This document shows, piece by piece, positions 45,295 to 53,398 of a stretch of DNA of 64,000 bases. The stretch is from CAZYFH01 sp965249175. Its GTDB lineage: Bacteria > Acidobacteriota > Vicinamibacteria > Vicinamibacterales > UBA8438. Each line of letters begins with the position of its first letter. Position 1 is the stretch's first letter. Under the pieces are notes generated by a model that ran no database searches, was not told the origin of the DNA, and saw only the letters and a list, made by a program, of their open reading frames with translations. The translations under genes and the position numbers were made by a program. The stretch covers positions 3,162,001-3,226,000 of the forward strand of contig OZ252227.1 in the NCBI GenBank assembly GCA_965249175.1, written 5' to 3'.

Positions 45295-46320
45295 ATGAAA
45301 AAGGCCGAGACCTCGACTGGAAGCGCCTTGCAACGCCGAGCAACGATGCTCGCCCCCCTCGGCCTGGCCCTGAGCTTTGGCCTCGGGAATCCCGTGTCCA
45401 CCGCCGCCCAGGAGTGGGAGAAGCTCCCCGACATGCCGGTGGAGAAATGGGAACCCGGGACCGTCGTGCTCGACGGCAAGCTCTTCCTCTTCGGCGGATA
45501 CACCGAGGGTGTGACGTCGAGCAAGCTGTCCCACGTGTTCGACCCGCAGGATCGAAGCTGGACGCGCATTCAAGATCTCCCCAGCGCGATCACGCACATG
45601 AACATGGTGCTCGACGGTCGAACCGTCTGGTTCGCCGGCGGCTACAAGGACGGCTACAAGGGTCACACCATCGCCGAGGTGTGGGCGTACGATATCGATG
45701 CTGATCGGTATACCGCGGCGCCCCTCCTCCCCCAGACCCGGGGCGGCGGCGGTCTCGCGCTCGTAGGGCGAACGCTGCACTACATGGGGGGCGTCAAGGC
45801 CGACCGCGACACGGACGCGCCGGACCACTGGGTCCTCGACCTGGACGAGTGGGCGAACGGCGCCGCACGATGGACCACCGCCGCGCCGATGCCCATGCCA
45901 CGCAATCAGTTCTCCTGCGTGAGTCTCGATGGCAAGATCTACGCAATCGGCGGACAGTTCCATCACGACAGCGAACAGCTCGACCAGGCGCGCGTCGACA
46001 TCTACGACCCGGATACCGACGCGTGGACGAGCGGTCCCCCACTGCCGAAGGGGCACTCGCATGCCGAGGGCGGGACATTCGTGCACGACGGCCTCATCTA
46101 CATGGTCGGTGGACACACCACCGCGCCGGGTGAGACGAAGCAGGTCGATCCGGACATCCTCGCGCTCTCGCCGGGCGGAGGGTGGGCGACGGTAGGGACG
46201 CTCCCGATGCCGCTATCCTCGCCGGCCGCGGCCATCATCGACGGCAACCTGTATGTGGCCGGCGGCTCACCTGGCAACGCCGTCGTCCAGTCCGATATGT
46301 GGGTGACGGCGGTGCCGTGA
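45295..46320 (+). CDS. secreted kelch-repeat protein
   Basis: 341 residues; signal segment 'LAPLGLALSFGLGNPVSTAA'. Kelch blades: 'VVLDGKLFLFGGYTEG', 'VLDGRTVWFAGGYKDG', 'ALVGRTLHYMGGVKAD', 'SLDGKIYAIGGQFHHD', 'FVHDGLIYMVGGHTT', 'IIDGNLYVAGGSPGN', six in total, giving a closed propeller. Exported, with carbohydrate or protein binding likely. Shares a 69-bp divergent region with paralogue C. Confidence 0.88.
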   Translation: MKKAETSTGSALQRRATMLAPLGLALSFGLGNPVSTAAQEWEKLPDMPVEKWEPGTVVLDGKLFLFGGYTEGVTSSKLSHVFDPQDRSWTRIQDLPSAITHMNMVLDGRTVWFAGGYKDGYKGHTIAEVWAYDIDADRYTAAPLLPQTRGGGGLALVGRTLHYMGGVKADRDTDAPDHWVLDLDEWANGAARWTTAAPMPMPRNQFSCVSLDGKIYAIGGQFHHDSEQLDQARVDIYDPDTDAWTSGPPLPKGHSHAEGGTFVHDGLIYMVGGHTTAPGETKQVDPDILALSPGGGWATVGTLPMPLSSPAAAIIDGNLYVAGGSPGNAVVQSDMWVTAVP

Positions 46321-46734
46321 ACACGCACGGACAGCGCCGCCCGTGGCGGGAGGCATCGGCGGCCGCATGGCGGCGCCTGTGTGAGCAGGAACCGCGACAT
46401 ATTCTACGCCGCGACCACCGTCCTAGCGCCGTTCGTGTCGCCCTGGTGGCCCCGTTGCCCCCGGAGCGCCGTACAGGCCACGGAGCGCCCGAACGACGGG
46501 TTTCTAGCAGGTGTTCACATCGCGCCCGAGGCGGTCAACGGCGGGTGAGGGCCACGCGTCTTCGTCCGCGACGATCCGACGGGCCGGCACCGTCCGACCA
46601 GGTCGCGGCGCAGTTTCTCGGCTATGTCGCCACGGTGCCGTACCGCGTCGCCGAGCCGGACCAGGCTAAGGAGTGGGTCGCCACACCTGACCGCACGACG
46701 CCGCTCGCCAGGAGGCGGACATCTGATTACCATC
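46321..46734. other. 414-bp stretch without a recognisable gene
   Basis: Short open frames only. The sequence keeps coding-like composition and a fragment 'VFVRDDPTGR' on the plus strand near 46558, followed in another frame by 'SQFLGYVATVPYRVAEPDQA'-type residues, which may be remnants of a decayed gene. AGGAGG at 46710-46715 may serve the next gene through a CTG or ATT start. Nothing else seen. Confidence 0.4.
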
Positions 46735-47112
46735 ATGGCTCACGGCCACCTCATGACGACCGGTGACGATTTTCGCCGACTCGCGCTCGCGCTCGACGGT
46801 GCCGAAGAGGGCGCCCACATGGGATCTCCCGACTTCCGCGTTGGAGGTCGCATCTTCGCGACGCTGGCGTCCGCCTCCGAAGGGTTCGGCAATCTGATGC
46901 TGACGCCCGATGCGCAAGCCACGTTCGTCGAAGAGGCCCCCGACGTCTTCGAGCCGATCGCCGGCGGGTGGGGACGGATGGGCGCGACTCATATTCGGCT
47001 GGCCGCGGCCGATGAAGCCACGCTCGCCGGCGCGCTCCGCACGGCGTGGAAGTTGCGGATCGAGAAGAACGCGAAGACGAGCCGTCGCAAGACGCGCTCG
47101 AGAAAGAACTAG
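46735..47112 (+). CDS. MmcQ/YjbR-like protein
   Basis: 125 residues from ATG 46735. ATG 46753 is an alternative, and AGGAGG at 46710 would fit a CTG start at 46723 better. 'DFRRLALALDGAEEGAHMGSPDF', 'GRIFATLAS', 'LTPDAQATFVEEAPDVFEPI' and 'GGWGRMGATHIRL' are the MmcQ/YjbR (CyaY-like fold) signature. Basic tail ('KNAKTSRRKTRSRKN'). DNA-binding or stress role suggested for the family, not proven. Confidence 0.82.
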   Translation: MAHGHLMTTGDDFRRLALALDGAEEGAHMGSPDFRVGGRIFATLASASEGFGNLMLTPDAQATFVEEAPDVFEPIAGGWGRMGATHIRLAAADEATLAGALRTAWKLRIEKNAKTSRRKTRSRKN

Positions 47113-47417
47113 TCCGCGTCGCACTCTGTACAAAACGGCTGTCGCCCACTATCGCCCACCACGCATTATCTGCGGCCCTGATCACGCGGTGGCATTCGAA
47201 GACGGTCGAGGACAGGCTGTCCGGGAACGACCGCCGCAGATTCACCCGCGTTCTACCGATCGCGGGGCACGCCTCCACCAGATGCACGGAATGACTCCAC
47301 TAACCGTGTAAACGGTTGCTGGCGTCAATCTGCGGGTGGGACGGCGGTGATCGGTTCTGCTCGCGCGAAGGCCACCGCAAGCGTTCCGACGCTTTGAACC
47401 GCCGCTTCAGATCGGGA
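47113..47417 (-). other. kinase-tail fragment and decayed sequence
   Basis: No intact gene. On the minus strand from about 47445 the fragment 'LPEHLAADPDLKRRFKASER' continues to about 47330; the first 15 residues match the segment after the catalytic Lys of acidobacterial Ser/Thr kinases. A tail repeat (47358-47394) is inside it. Near 47249-47270, GGTAGAACGCGG on the minus strand resembles the GGTAGAATGCGG promoter-like box before the head at 52754, but no head follows here. Confidence 0.5.
47358..47394 (-). repeat. tail repeat T1
   Basis: Plus strand TGCTCGCGCG at 47358, then the palindrome AAGCGTTCCGACGCTT (47379-47394). T3 (52819-52849) matches the palindrome at 14 of 16 positions. T2 (48049-48085) matches at about 12 of 16. 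In each, the TGCTCGCG block stands just before the palindrome. Confidence 0.55.
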
Positions 47418-47657
47418 TCAGCGGCGAGGTGCTCGGGCAGCCTCTTGGCGCTGCGCAATGACCGTGGTGACGACCAAGCCCACCAGGGAGATCAGAGGGG
47501 TGAGGAACCCTATCTGGACCAGCAGAGAGAAACCTGGCCCAAGCGCAGACTCCGCGGCATGATACACCCTGTGCGGCAGTGCCTCGGAAGGCAGCATCGG
47601 AGCATGGACAGCCACCAAGAGAGGCGACGATAAGAGAAACACCCACCTGAAGAGCAA
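47418..47657 (-). CDS. small putative membrane protein, possibly a truncated gene
   Basis: 79 residues from TTG 47657, with two hydrophobic segments ('WVFLLSSPLLVAVHAPMLP' and 'LVQIGFLTPLISLVGLVVTTVIA'). The frame stays open upstream to near 47710 ('NQLSRYRLLFRW'), so the true start is unclear. Its last 10 codons overlap the kinase-tail fragment in another frame, which suggests a fused 3' end. It follows a kinase head (47716-47899) in the same orientation. Confidence 0.4.
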   Translation of the reverse strand: MLFRWVFLLSSPLLVAVHAPMLPSEALPHRVYHAAESALGPGFSLLVQIGFLTPLISLVGLVVTTVIAQRQEAARAPRR

Positions 47658-47715
47658 GCGGTATCGGCTGAGTTGGTTCCGTGACCCACAGACATACCCT
47701 CGAGCGGACGGCCAG

Positions 47716-47899
47716 TTACGCGCCGACGATCAGCCGATCTAACGTTGTGTCCGCCGCCGTGAACGCCTCCGGCAACACCATGAGCGCCACGTCGCGGTCG
47801 AGCTTCGTGTCACGCGCGCGGTAGACCTCGCATCCCGCCGGCGCCGATCTGGGCGGTGACGTCGTAGTGCCCCAGCCGGGAGCCGACCTTGAGGGCCAT
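47716..47899 (-). pseudogene. truncated Ser/Thr-kinase head (a)
   Basis: From ATG 47899: 'MALKVGSRLGHYDVTAQIGA', then GGM; two bases are missing relative to GGMGEVY, shifting the frame. It resumes with 'EVYRARDTKLDRDVALMVLP' and stops at TAA 47716-47718. Only the glycine-loop strand and beta-3 of a Hanks kinase remain; the catalytic loop is absent. A TAGAATG box lies on the minus strand about 35 nt upstream, near 47934. Confidence 0.75.
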
Positions 47900-48048
47900 C
47901 TGTCTGTCTATCGGGTAGTCAGGCGCGACAGGGCCATTCTACGCCTTGCCCACTCGCCGGCTCCACCAACCGCGCTGGACGACCCTTGCGAATAGTTCAA
48001 ACGCCCTGAGACGGGACTTCGCGGGCAGGACGGCTCGCGAGGCGGGTG

Positions 48049-48085
48049 TGCTCGCGCGGGAGACGTGCCCAACGTTCAAACGCTT
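48049..48085 (-). repeat. tail repeat T2
   Basis: TGCTCGCGCG at 48049, then CAACGTTCAAACGCTT (48070-48085), about 12 of 16 positions shared with T1. On the minus strand the surrounding codons read 'PDLKQRFKAFERWARLPREH', a kinase-tail fragment homologous to the one at 47330-47445. Confidence 0.5.
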
Positions 48086-48214
48086 TGAACCGTTGTTTCA
48101 GATCCGGGGTCGACCGCGTTCACTCCGGCCATTCCCACCGCCGCAGTTCACAGTACTTACGATGGGGCGTCGCCCGGACGCGTATGGGGCGTTCAACTTC
48201 AAGACAGGAGCATG

Positions 48215-49643
48215 GAGGGTGAGCTAATCTTAGTTGAAAATTGAAACGGCTCCAGACCCTGTGGTGTGATGACGTTGCAAAAGACGGACATCACCCCACG
48301 AGAGAGAGGAGCCACGATGAGTGGCCTACGTGCTGTCAGGAAGCGCAAGAAAGTTCGCAAGCTGGGCTCGGTCAACATCATTCACCGCGAGGCCTACGCG
48401 GATCTGGAGCTGGACGCGAAGGTGGAGCTGATCCGCTCGCTGGTGCCCCTGGGCCTGATGCATGTGCAGGAGTTGCTCGACCAGGAGGTGACGGCGCTGG
48501 CGAGCGAGCGCTACGTCCGGAAGGACGCGTCGGTCGGTGGACGCCGTCACGGCAGTAACCCTGGGACGGTGGGTCTCGCGGGGCAGCGCGTGCCGATTCG
48601 CGTGCCCCGGATTCGTCGCCTCGCAGGGAGCGAGATTCCGCTGCGGTCGTATGCGGCGTTGCATGACGACCGCGAGGTGGACGACGCGCTGCTGCGACGG
48701 GTGCTCTACGGGATCTCGTGCCGCAACTACGCGGCGGCCGCGGCGGCGATTCCCGGGGCGATCGGGCTGTCGAGTTCGACGGTGTCCCGGGGGTTCATCC
48801 AGGCCAGCGCGGCGCAGCTACGGGCGTTCCAGGAGCGGGACCTATCCGATGAGGACGTGGTGGCCGTGTTCCTGGACGGCAAGACGTTCGCTGACGCGAC
48901 GATGGTCATCGCGCTAGGCATCACGCTGTCTGGGGAGAAACGCTTCCTGGGCTTCGTCGAAACGGACACGGAGAACGCGACGGTGCTCACACCGTTCCTG
49001 CGGTCGTTGGTCGAGCGGGGCCTCGACCTCTCCCAGGGTGTGCTGGTCATCCTCGATGGCGGCAAGGGGCTCCGCACGGCCGTCCGGAAGGCCTTCCGGG
49101 GCCGGGCCCTGGTCCAACGGTGCCAGTGGCACAAGCGCGAGAACGTGGTGAGCTACCTGGCCAAGCACGAGCAGGCGGTGTGGCGTCAGCGTCTCCAGCG
49201 AGCGTACAACCGGCCGGACTACGACGAGGCCCTCGGTGCGCTCGAGACGCTCCACGGCGAGTTGGACGAGCGGAACCAGTCGGCGGCTGACAGCTTGGCG
49301 GAAGGCCTGGACGAAACCCTGACGTTACATCGATTGGGCGTGTACGGAGTGCTGGGCCGGTCGCTGAAGACGACGAACTGTCTGGAGTCGGTCAATGCGC
49401 TGGTCGAGGAACGCTGCGCGAAGGTAGATCACTGGCAGAGCTCGAGCCAACGCCACCGCTGGCTGGCGACCGCCCTCCTGGACATCGAACCGCGCTTACG
49501 AAGGGTGAGGGGCTACCGCCACCTTCCCACGCTTCGGGCCGCATTGAAGCGAGAACTGAAGATCGACACGACGACGTCGACGAAGCAGGCCGCGTAAGCC
49601 ATCGGGAGCCGTGGAGAGTTTCAACTAAGAATGGGCTTGACTC
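48215..49643 (+). mobile_element. IS256-like element, copy A
   Basis: 1,429 bp with imperfect terminal repeats (GAGGGTGAGCTAATCTTAG left; GAGTCAAGCCCATTCTTAG right, inverted). It is flanked by a perfect 8-bp target duplication GGAGCATG (48207-48214 and 49644-49651). A second copy of the same length and nearly the same sequence lies at 62133-63561 with a different 8-bp duplication. Recent transposition is evident. Confidence 0.93.
48317..49597 (+). CDS. IS256-family transposase, copy A
   Basis: 426 residues from ATG 48317 (GAGGAG 5-6 nt upstream); upstream in-frame starts are possible. Mutator-type DDE features: 'VAVFLDGKTFADATMVIALG' (first Asp), 'VLVILDGGKGLRTAVRKAF' (second Asp), 'VQRCQWHKRENVVSYL' with the family CxxH-like motif, and 'TTNCLESVNALVEERCAKV' (Glu region). 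One residue near the N-terminus differs from copy B (G versus V in 'MSGLRAV'/'MSVLRAV'). Confidence 0.93.
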   Translation: MSGLRAVRKRKKVRKLGSVNIIHREAYADLELDAKVELIRSLVPLGLMHVQELLDQEVTALASERYVRKDASVGGRRHGSNPGTVGLAGQRVPIRVPRIRRLAGSEIPLRSYAALHDDREVDDALLRRVLYGISCRNYAAAAAAIPGAIGLSSSTVSRGFIQASAAQLRAFQERDLSDEDVVAVFLDGKTFADATMVIALGITLSGEKRFLGFVETDTENATVLTPFLRSLVERGLDLSQGVLVILDGGKGLRTAVRKAFRGRALVQRCQWHKRENVVSYLAKHEQAVWRQRLQRAYNRPDYDEALGALETLHGELDERNQSAADSLAEGLDETLTLHRLGVYGVLGRSLKTTNCLESVNALVEERCAKVDHWQSSSQRHRWLATALLDIEPRLRRVRGYRHLPTLRAALKRELKIDTTTSTKQAA

Positions 49644-49681
49644 GGAGCATGCGCCGTTCTCGTTAGCTCGACCGAGCCGTG

Positions 49682-50362
49682 TCACGGCAGCGGAGTGACG
49701 CGAAGATCAGCGAAATCGCCGTCGCTGTTGTTGCCCGTCCACAGGCCGATCAAGCCCCGATCGGACGTGCCGAGCTTGCGGACCTCGAGCGTAGGCGACG
49801 CGACGGATCCCACATAAATCTGGATCGTTCGTCCTGTGACGACCAGCCGGAGCGTCACCCAGCCGGTGGGCGACGTGGACGCATTGACCCCGTTTTCGAA
49901 TTCCTCCGGGAACTCCTGTCGGAGACGCGGCCACTCGTACTCTGGCACCGCGATGTACTGCACAGCGTGCCCGCGACGAACTGGGTCGTCAGCCCGAAAG
50001 TTAAACGGACGTAGGTAGACGGCGTCGTACGTGTCGTCATCGCTCCCGTGGAAGGCGATGCCGACGAAGCTTCGCCCAGGCACATCTCGACCGCGGATGT
50101 CGATCTGAATCGTGCCCTGAGCGAAATCGCTGCCTTCAATCCACACGACACCGGGTCCGGGGTTCTCAGAAACATGCACCCCCGGCCCCCCTGAAAGCGC
50201 GGTCACGTCGCGATTCACGGCCCTCAAGCTTCCGGCGTGGAGCCGCTCGCTCAGGTCGACGTCCTGCAGGCCAGCGGATGACGCAACCTCCGCGGACACA
50301 GTCATCTTCAGTACAAGGCCACACACGACTACGGCCGCGGTGCACATCGTCACTCGGCGCAT
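49682..50362 (-). CDS. secreted DUF1080/LamG-like protein
   Basis: 226 residues from ATG 50362; signal 'VTMCTAAVVVCGLVLKMTVS'. The mature part 'FAQGTIQIDIRGRDVPGRSFVGIAFHG' (in pieces), 'DDTYDAVYLRPFNFR', 'VQYIAVPEYEWPRLR', 'GWVTLRLVVTGRTIQIYVG' and 'RGLIGLWTGNNSDGDFADLRV' has the concanavalin-like sandwich of DUF1080/3-keto-disaccharide-type domains. Glycan binding is possible. Its start codon lies inside the short kinase-head ORF (50350-50538), overlapping it by 13 bp. Confidence 0.78.
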   Translation of the reverse strand: MRRVTMCTAAVVVCGLVLKMTVSAEVASSAGLQDVDLSERLHAGSLRAVNRDVTALSGGPGVHVSENPGPGVVWIEGSDFAQGTIQIDIRGRDVPGRSFVGIAFHGSDDDTYDAVYLRPFNFRADDPVRRGHAVQYIAVPEYEWPRLRQEFPEEFENGVNASTSPTGWVTLRLVVTGRTIQIYVGSVASPTLEVRKLGTSDRGLIGLWTGNNSDGDFADLRVTPLP

Positions 50363-50538
50363 GTCGGACCTCCAAACGGCTGCTTCAGATAGGGATCGGC
50401 GTCGACGTGCTCGGGGAGCACGCAACTGGCGATGGTGCGGTCCAGACGCGTGTCCCTCGCCTTATAGACTTCGCCCATGCCGCCCGCGCCTATTGGGGCG
50501 GTGACGGTGTAGCTTCCAATGCGCTGCGGCAATCGCAT
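50350..50538 (-). CDS. truncated Ser/Thr-kinase head ORF (b)
   Basis: 62 residues, intact as an ORF: 'MRLPQRIGSYTVTAPIGAGG', 'MGEVYKARDTRLDRTIA', 'VLPEHVDADPYLKQPFGG'. It has the glycine loop but the usual VALK Lys region is altered (TIASCVL) and the rest of the kinase is missing. It overlaps the start of the DUF1080-like gene by 13 bp, which would allow coupled translation. Probably non-catalytic: a remnant or a leader. Confidence 0.65.
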   Translation of the reverse strand: MRLPQRIGSYTVTAPIGAGGMGEVYKARDTRLDRTIASCVLPEHVDADPYLKQPFGGPTCAE

Positions 50539-50771
50539 CGAATCACGCCAGAAACTGGAGCGCGCTCCCCAGGGTGAGTGGCTCGTGCAACGCATCCGAG
50601 AACCGAGGCCGACCTGCCTACTGGTGCCGAGTAGCCCGAGGTGTAGCATGGCCCGGGGAGTCGCGATTGAGTCACTGGTGACACGCCTCGCGGTGTGATC
50701 CCGTTTAGGAGAATGCTCTCCGCAACGCCTCCCTGTTCTCGGATGCGTCTCGCAGTATGCAGGAGCCTCCG
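50539..50771 (+). other. IS110 left non-coding end and kinase-head upstream sequence
   Basis: The right portion (about 50650-50771) precedes the IS110-type transposase. It holds small inverted repeats such as GGAGAATGCTCTCC (50707-50720). In IS110-group elements the bridge RNA is encoded in the non-coding end upstream of the transposase, so it could lie here. The left IS boundary could not be placed. Confidence 0.4.
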
Positions 50772-51800
50772 ATGAAGCACAATCATCGCCGTCCCGCCCG
50801 CGCGCCCCGCACCTCGCCGTCGGTCCTTGAGCGCCTGCAGGTCGATGTCGCCGGCATCAACTGTGGCGCGGCTGAACATTTCGTCTCCGTCCCGCCCGAT
50901 CGGGACCCGGTCCCGGTGCAAGCGTTCCGGACCTTCACGGCCGACCTCCAGCACCTCGCCGACTGGCTCCTCGCGTGTGGCATCACCAGTGTCGCCATGG
51001 AAGCCACCGGCGTCTACTGGATCCCGGTCTACGACATCCTCGAGGCGCGCGGGCTCGAGGTCCTGCTCGTCAACGCCCGCCACGTCAAGCACGTGCCAGG
51101 GCGCAAGAGCGATGTCCAGGACTGTGCGTGGCTGCGCGAGCTCCACAGTGTCGGCCTGTTGCGCGGCAGCTTCCGGCCCACCGCCGCGATCCTCGCCCTC
51201 CGCGCCCTGCTGCGCCATCGGGACACGCTCGTCAAGAATGCCGGCACCTACGTCCAACGGATGCAAAAGGCGCTGATCGAGATGAACCTCCTCCTGCCGC
51301 GCGTGGTCAGCGACATCACCGGCCGCACGGGGTTGCTGATCCTCCGCGCCCTTGTCGCCGGCGCACGCGACCCGCACGTCCTCGCCCAGCACCGCGACCC
51401 GCACTGCCGCGCCACCACGGCCGAGATCGCCGCGGCGCTCACCGGCCACTACCGCGACGAGCACGTCTTCGTCTTGACGCAGAATCTCGCACTCTTTGAT
51501 ATGTGTCAGACACAGCTCGCCGCCTGCGACACCACGATCGAGGCCCAGCTGGAGACCCTGACCGCCACCGCCGAGGCGCCCCCCACCGCGCCGCCGCCCC
51601 CGCGGGTCACGCGCCGCCACGGGAATGAACCGGCCTTCGACATTCGCACGGCGCTCTACCAGCTGACCGGCGCCGACCTCACCCAGATCGATGGCATCGC
51701 CCCCTATAACGCGCTCACGTTGCTCTCCGAGATCGGCACCGACGTCAGCCGGTGGCCCACGGCCAAGCATTTCACCGCGTGGCTCAGGATTCGACTCTAA
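50772..51800 (+). CDS. IS110-family transposase, C-terminally truncated
   Basis: 342 residues from ATG 50772 (AGGAG 7 nt upstream); ATG 50757 is in frame too. The DEDD RuvC-like domain is intact: 'VDVAGINCGAAEHFV', 'ITSVAMEATGVYWIPVYDIL', 'RKSDVQDCAWLRELHSVGLL'. The C-terminal Tnp domain begins ('YQLTGADLTQIDGIAPYNAL') but stops at 'HFTAWL' and then reads 'RIRL' stop, where the sequence joins an antisense TPR-kinase remnant. The catalytic Ser region of the Tnp domain is missing, so the enzyme should be inactive. Confidence 0.9.
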   Translation: MKHNHRRPARAPRTSPSVLERLQVDVAGINCGAAEHFVSVPPDRDPVPVQAFRTFTADLQHLADWLLACGITSVAMEATGVYWIPVYDILEARGLEVLLVNARHVKHVPGRKSDVQDCAWLRELHSVGLLRGSFRPTAAILALRALLRHRDTLVKNAGTYVQRMQKALIEMNLLLPRVVSDITGRTGLLILRALVAGARDPHVLAQHRDPHCRATTAEIAAALTGHYRDEHVFVLTQNLALFDMCQTQLAACDTTIEAQLETLTATAEAPPTAPPPPRVTRRHGNEPAFDIRTALYQLTGADLTQIDGIAPYNALTLLSEIGTDVSRWPTAKHFTAWLRIRL

Positions 51801-52386
51801 AGCCAGACGATACTCACGCTCCGCCCCTGCCCAGTTCCACTCGTAATTGGCCAGTACCATCGCCAGCGCGGCATGAGCGTCAGCCACTGTCCCGTCAACC
51901 GCGAGCGCCTTGAGGGCGGCTTCCTTGGCCGTGGGCATGCCGTCGTGAGGGGCGTCGAAGAAGTAGGTCCGGAAGGCGTGAGCACTAGCGATACCACCGT
52001 GCGCGTGCGCATAGTCCGGTTCGACCGCCAGGGCTTGGGTAAAGCACTCGATACTTTTATCTAACTCCTGTCTCGTCAACCTCAGCATGTGATATCTGCC
52101 TTGCAACACTAAGTTGTAGGCTTCTAGGTTGTCCGTGGACCCTTCACCAACGGTGCGTCCCGTGCGCCGAGGAGCTTGACTTTGAGCTTGTCGACCAACG
52201 CTTTAGCAATCTCATCCTGCACCGCGAACACGTCGTCCATGTCGCGGTCAAACCGCTCGGACCACAGGTGGTAGCCGTCCTCAGTGTTGATGAGCTGCGC
52301 GTTGATCCGAAGTCGGTTGCCGGCCTTGCGGACGCTGCCCTCCAGGACTGTCTTGACCTTGAGTTTTTCGCCCACCTCCGTGAGAT
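51789..52386 (-). pseudogene. TolB-N/TPR part of a kinase, frameshifted remnant
   Basis: From about 52386: 'GEKLKVKTVLEGSVRKAGNR', 'YHLWSERFDRDMDDVFAVQD', 'LKVKLLGARDAPLVKG'. A frameshift near 52125 follows, then 'YHMLRLTRQELDKSIECFTQ', 'ALAVEPDYAHAHGGIASAHA', 'VLANYEWNWAGAEREYRLAL', cut at about 51789 by the IS110 remnant. It is close in sequence to the same region of the gene at 10821-13130. It is joined at its 5' side to a DUF885 fragment. Confidence 0.75.
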
Positions 52387-52614
52387 CTTGTCGTAGTCGT
52401 CCTTGCGCCCGAGCGTCGTTTTTCGTATCGGGCTGAAATCGAGCTGCTCCTCAAAACGCTCCTCGAACCATTCGTTAAGGCGTGCCGTTTCACGCTCTAC
52501 GCGTGCGGCCGCGGCAATCGGCGGGTCCTGCTCGGCGGAGCCGCTCGTTGACTCGCCATTGCCCCAGCCCGCGCTCAGAGCCGTGCCTACGAGCAGTGCC
52601 AACAGAGTGCGCAT
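52387..52614 (-). pseudogene. 5' fragment of a DUF885-type peptidase gene
   Basis: From ATG 52614 (AGAGGAG 6 nt upstream): signal 'MRTLLALLVGTALSAGWGNG', then 'ETARLNEWFEERFEEQLDFS' and 'PIRKTTLGRKDDYDKI', which matches the beginning of DUF885 proteins. After about 75 residues the sequence switches abruptly to kinase-tail sequence in another frame. Only the signal peptide and first helices remain. The start overlaps kinase head (c) by 28 bp. Confidence 0.7.
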
Positions 52615-52754
52615 CGGATTCTCCTCTGGGGACTGGTCGTCACATCCCGGTCGAGCTTCGTGCCGCGGGCGCGGAAGACCTCCCCCATGCCGCCGGCGCC
52701 GATCTGGGCGGTGACGTGGTAGTGCCCGAGGCGAGAGCCAACGGTCAAAGCCAT
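52587..52754 (-). CDS. truncated Ser/Thr-kinase head ORF (c)
   Basis: 55 residues: 'MALTVGSRLGHYHVTAQIGA', 'GGMGEVFRARGTKLDRDV', then unrelated 'TTSPQRRIRCALCWHCS' before TAG. The glycine loop is present and the catalytic Lys is already lost. GGTAGAATGCGG on the minus strand, about 35 nt upstream of ATG 52754, resembles a -10 promoter box and recurs near 47934 (TAGAATG) and 54808 (CAGAATG). Overlaps the DUF885 fragment start. Confidence 0.65.
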   Translation of the reverse strand: MALTVGSRLGHYHVTAQIGAGGMGEVFRARGTKLDRDVTTSPQRRIRCALCWHCS

Positions 52755-52818
52755 AAGCTGTGCAGGGCCGACCGACGCAGGTCACCGCATTCTACCGGTC
52801 GCCGGGCGGGTGTGTTCC

Positions 52819-52849
52819 TGCTCGCGAGGGATTAAGCGCTCCAACGCTT
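52819..52849 (-). repeat. tail repeat T3
   Basis: TGCTCGCGAG at 52819, then the palindrome AAGCGCTCCAACGCTT (52834-52849). Differs from T1 at two palindrome positions. Minus-strand codons around it read 'QALERLIPREQEHTRPATGR', comparable to the kinase-tail fragments at T1 and T2. It lies between the M50 gene and head (c). Confidence 0.55.
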
Positions 52850-52871
52850 GCGTGGATACGCCCCGTCCCGG

Positions 52872-53395
52872 TTACCCGTACTGGAAGCCCGGAAACAACA
52901 GATTCACCACGAACAGCCAGATCGGGGTAAAGAGCGCGCCAATCAGTTGCCACGCCACCAGGATGCCGACCCACGCAAACGCTGGCTGGCCCCAAACGAA
53001 CTGCTGGTACTTGGCCGTCGCCTCCGCACTGAGCACCAACGGCATCGCGCCGCTCCCGTCGAGGGGCGGGACGGGGATCAGATTAAAGACCGCCAGCAAC
53101 AGATTGAGCGAAAAGAACACACTCAACAGAAACGCGACGCCACCCCACAGTCCTCCCGATGTCGCCGTCACGACTTGGTCGAAACTCACCGCACTCGGCG
53201 CACTCAGCACGCCCATTCCCGTGCCGAGTCTGATCAGGACCGCCGCTCCTGCGACGAGGCTGAGGTTGGCCGCTGGTCCGGCCAGCGCCATCCGGGCCGC
53301 ACGCTTCGGGTATCGCATCGCCCAGTGCGGATTGTAGGGCGCGCTCGCAACAGGAAGACGACGTAATAGACGAGACCGCTGCCGAGATCCGGCAT
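52872..53395 (-). pseudogene. site-2-protease-like (M50) gene with internal deletion
   Basis: ATG 53395 starts 'MPDLGSGLVYYVVFLL', the normal M50 beginning. The HExxH helix that should follow is absent, and the sequence jumps, with a frame change near 53345, to 'APYNPHWAMRYPKRAARMAL', 'AGPAANLSL', 'LLLAVFNLIPVPPLDGSGAM' (second zinc region, NxxPxPPLDG) and ends 'LLFPGFQYG'. Without HExxH it cannot be a protease. It begins 3 bp after the stop of kinase head (d). Confidence 0.78.
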
Positions 53396-53398
53396 GGG

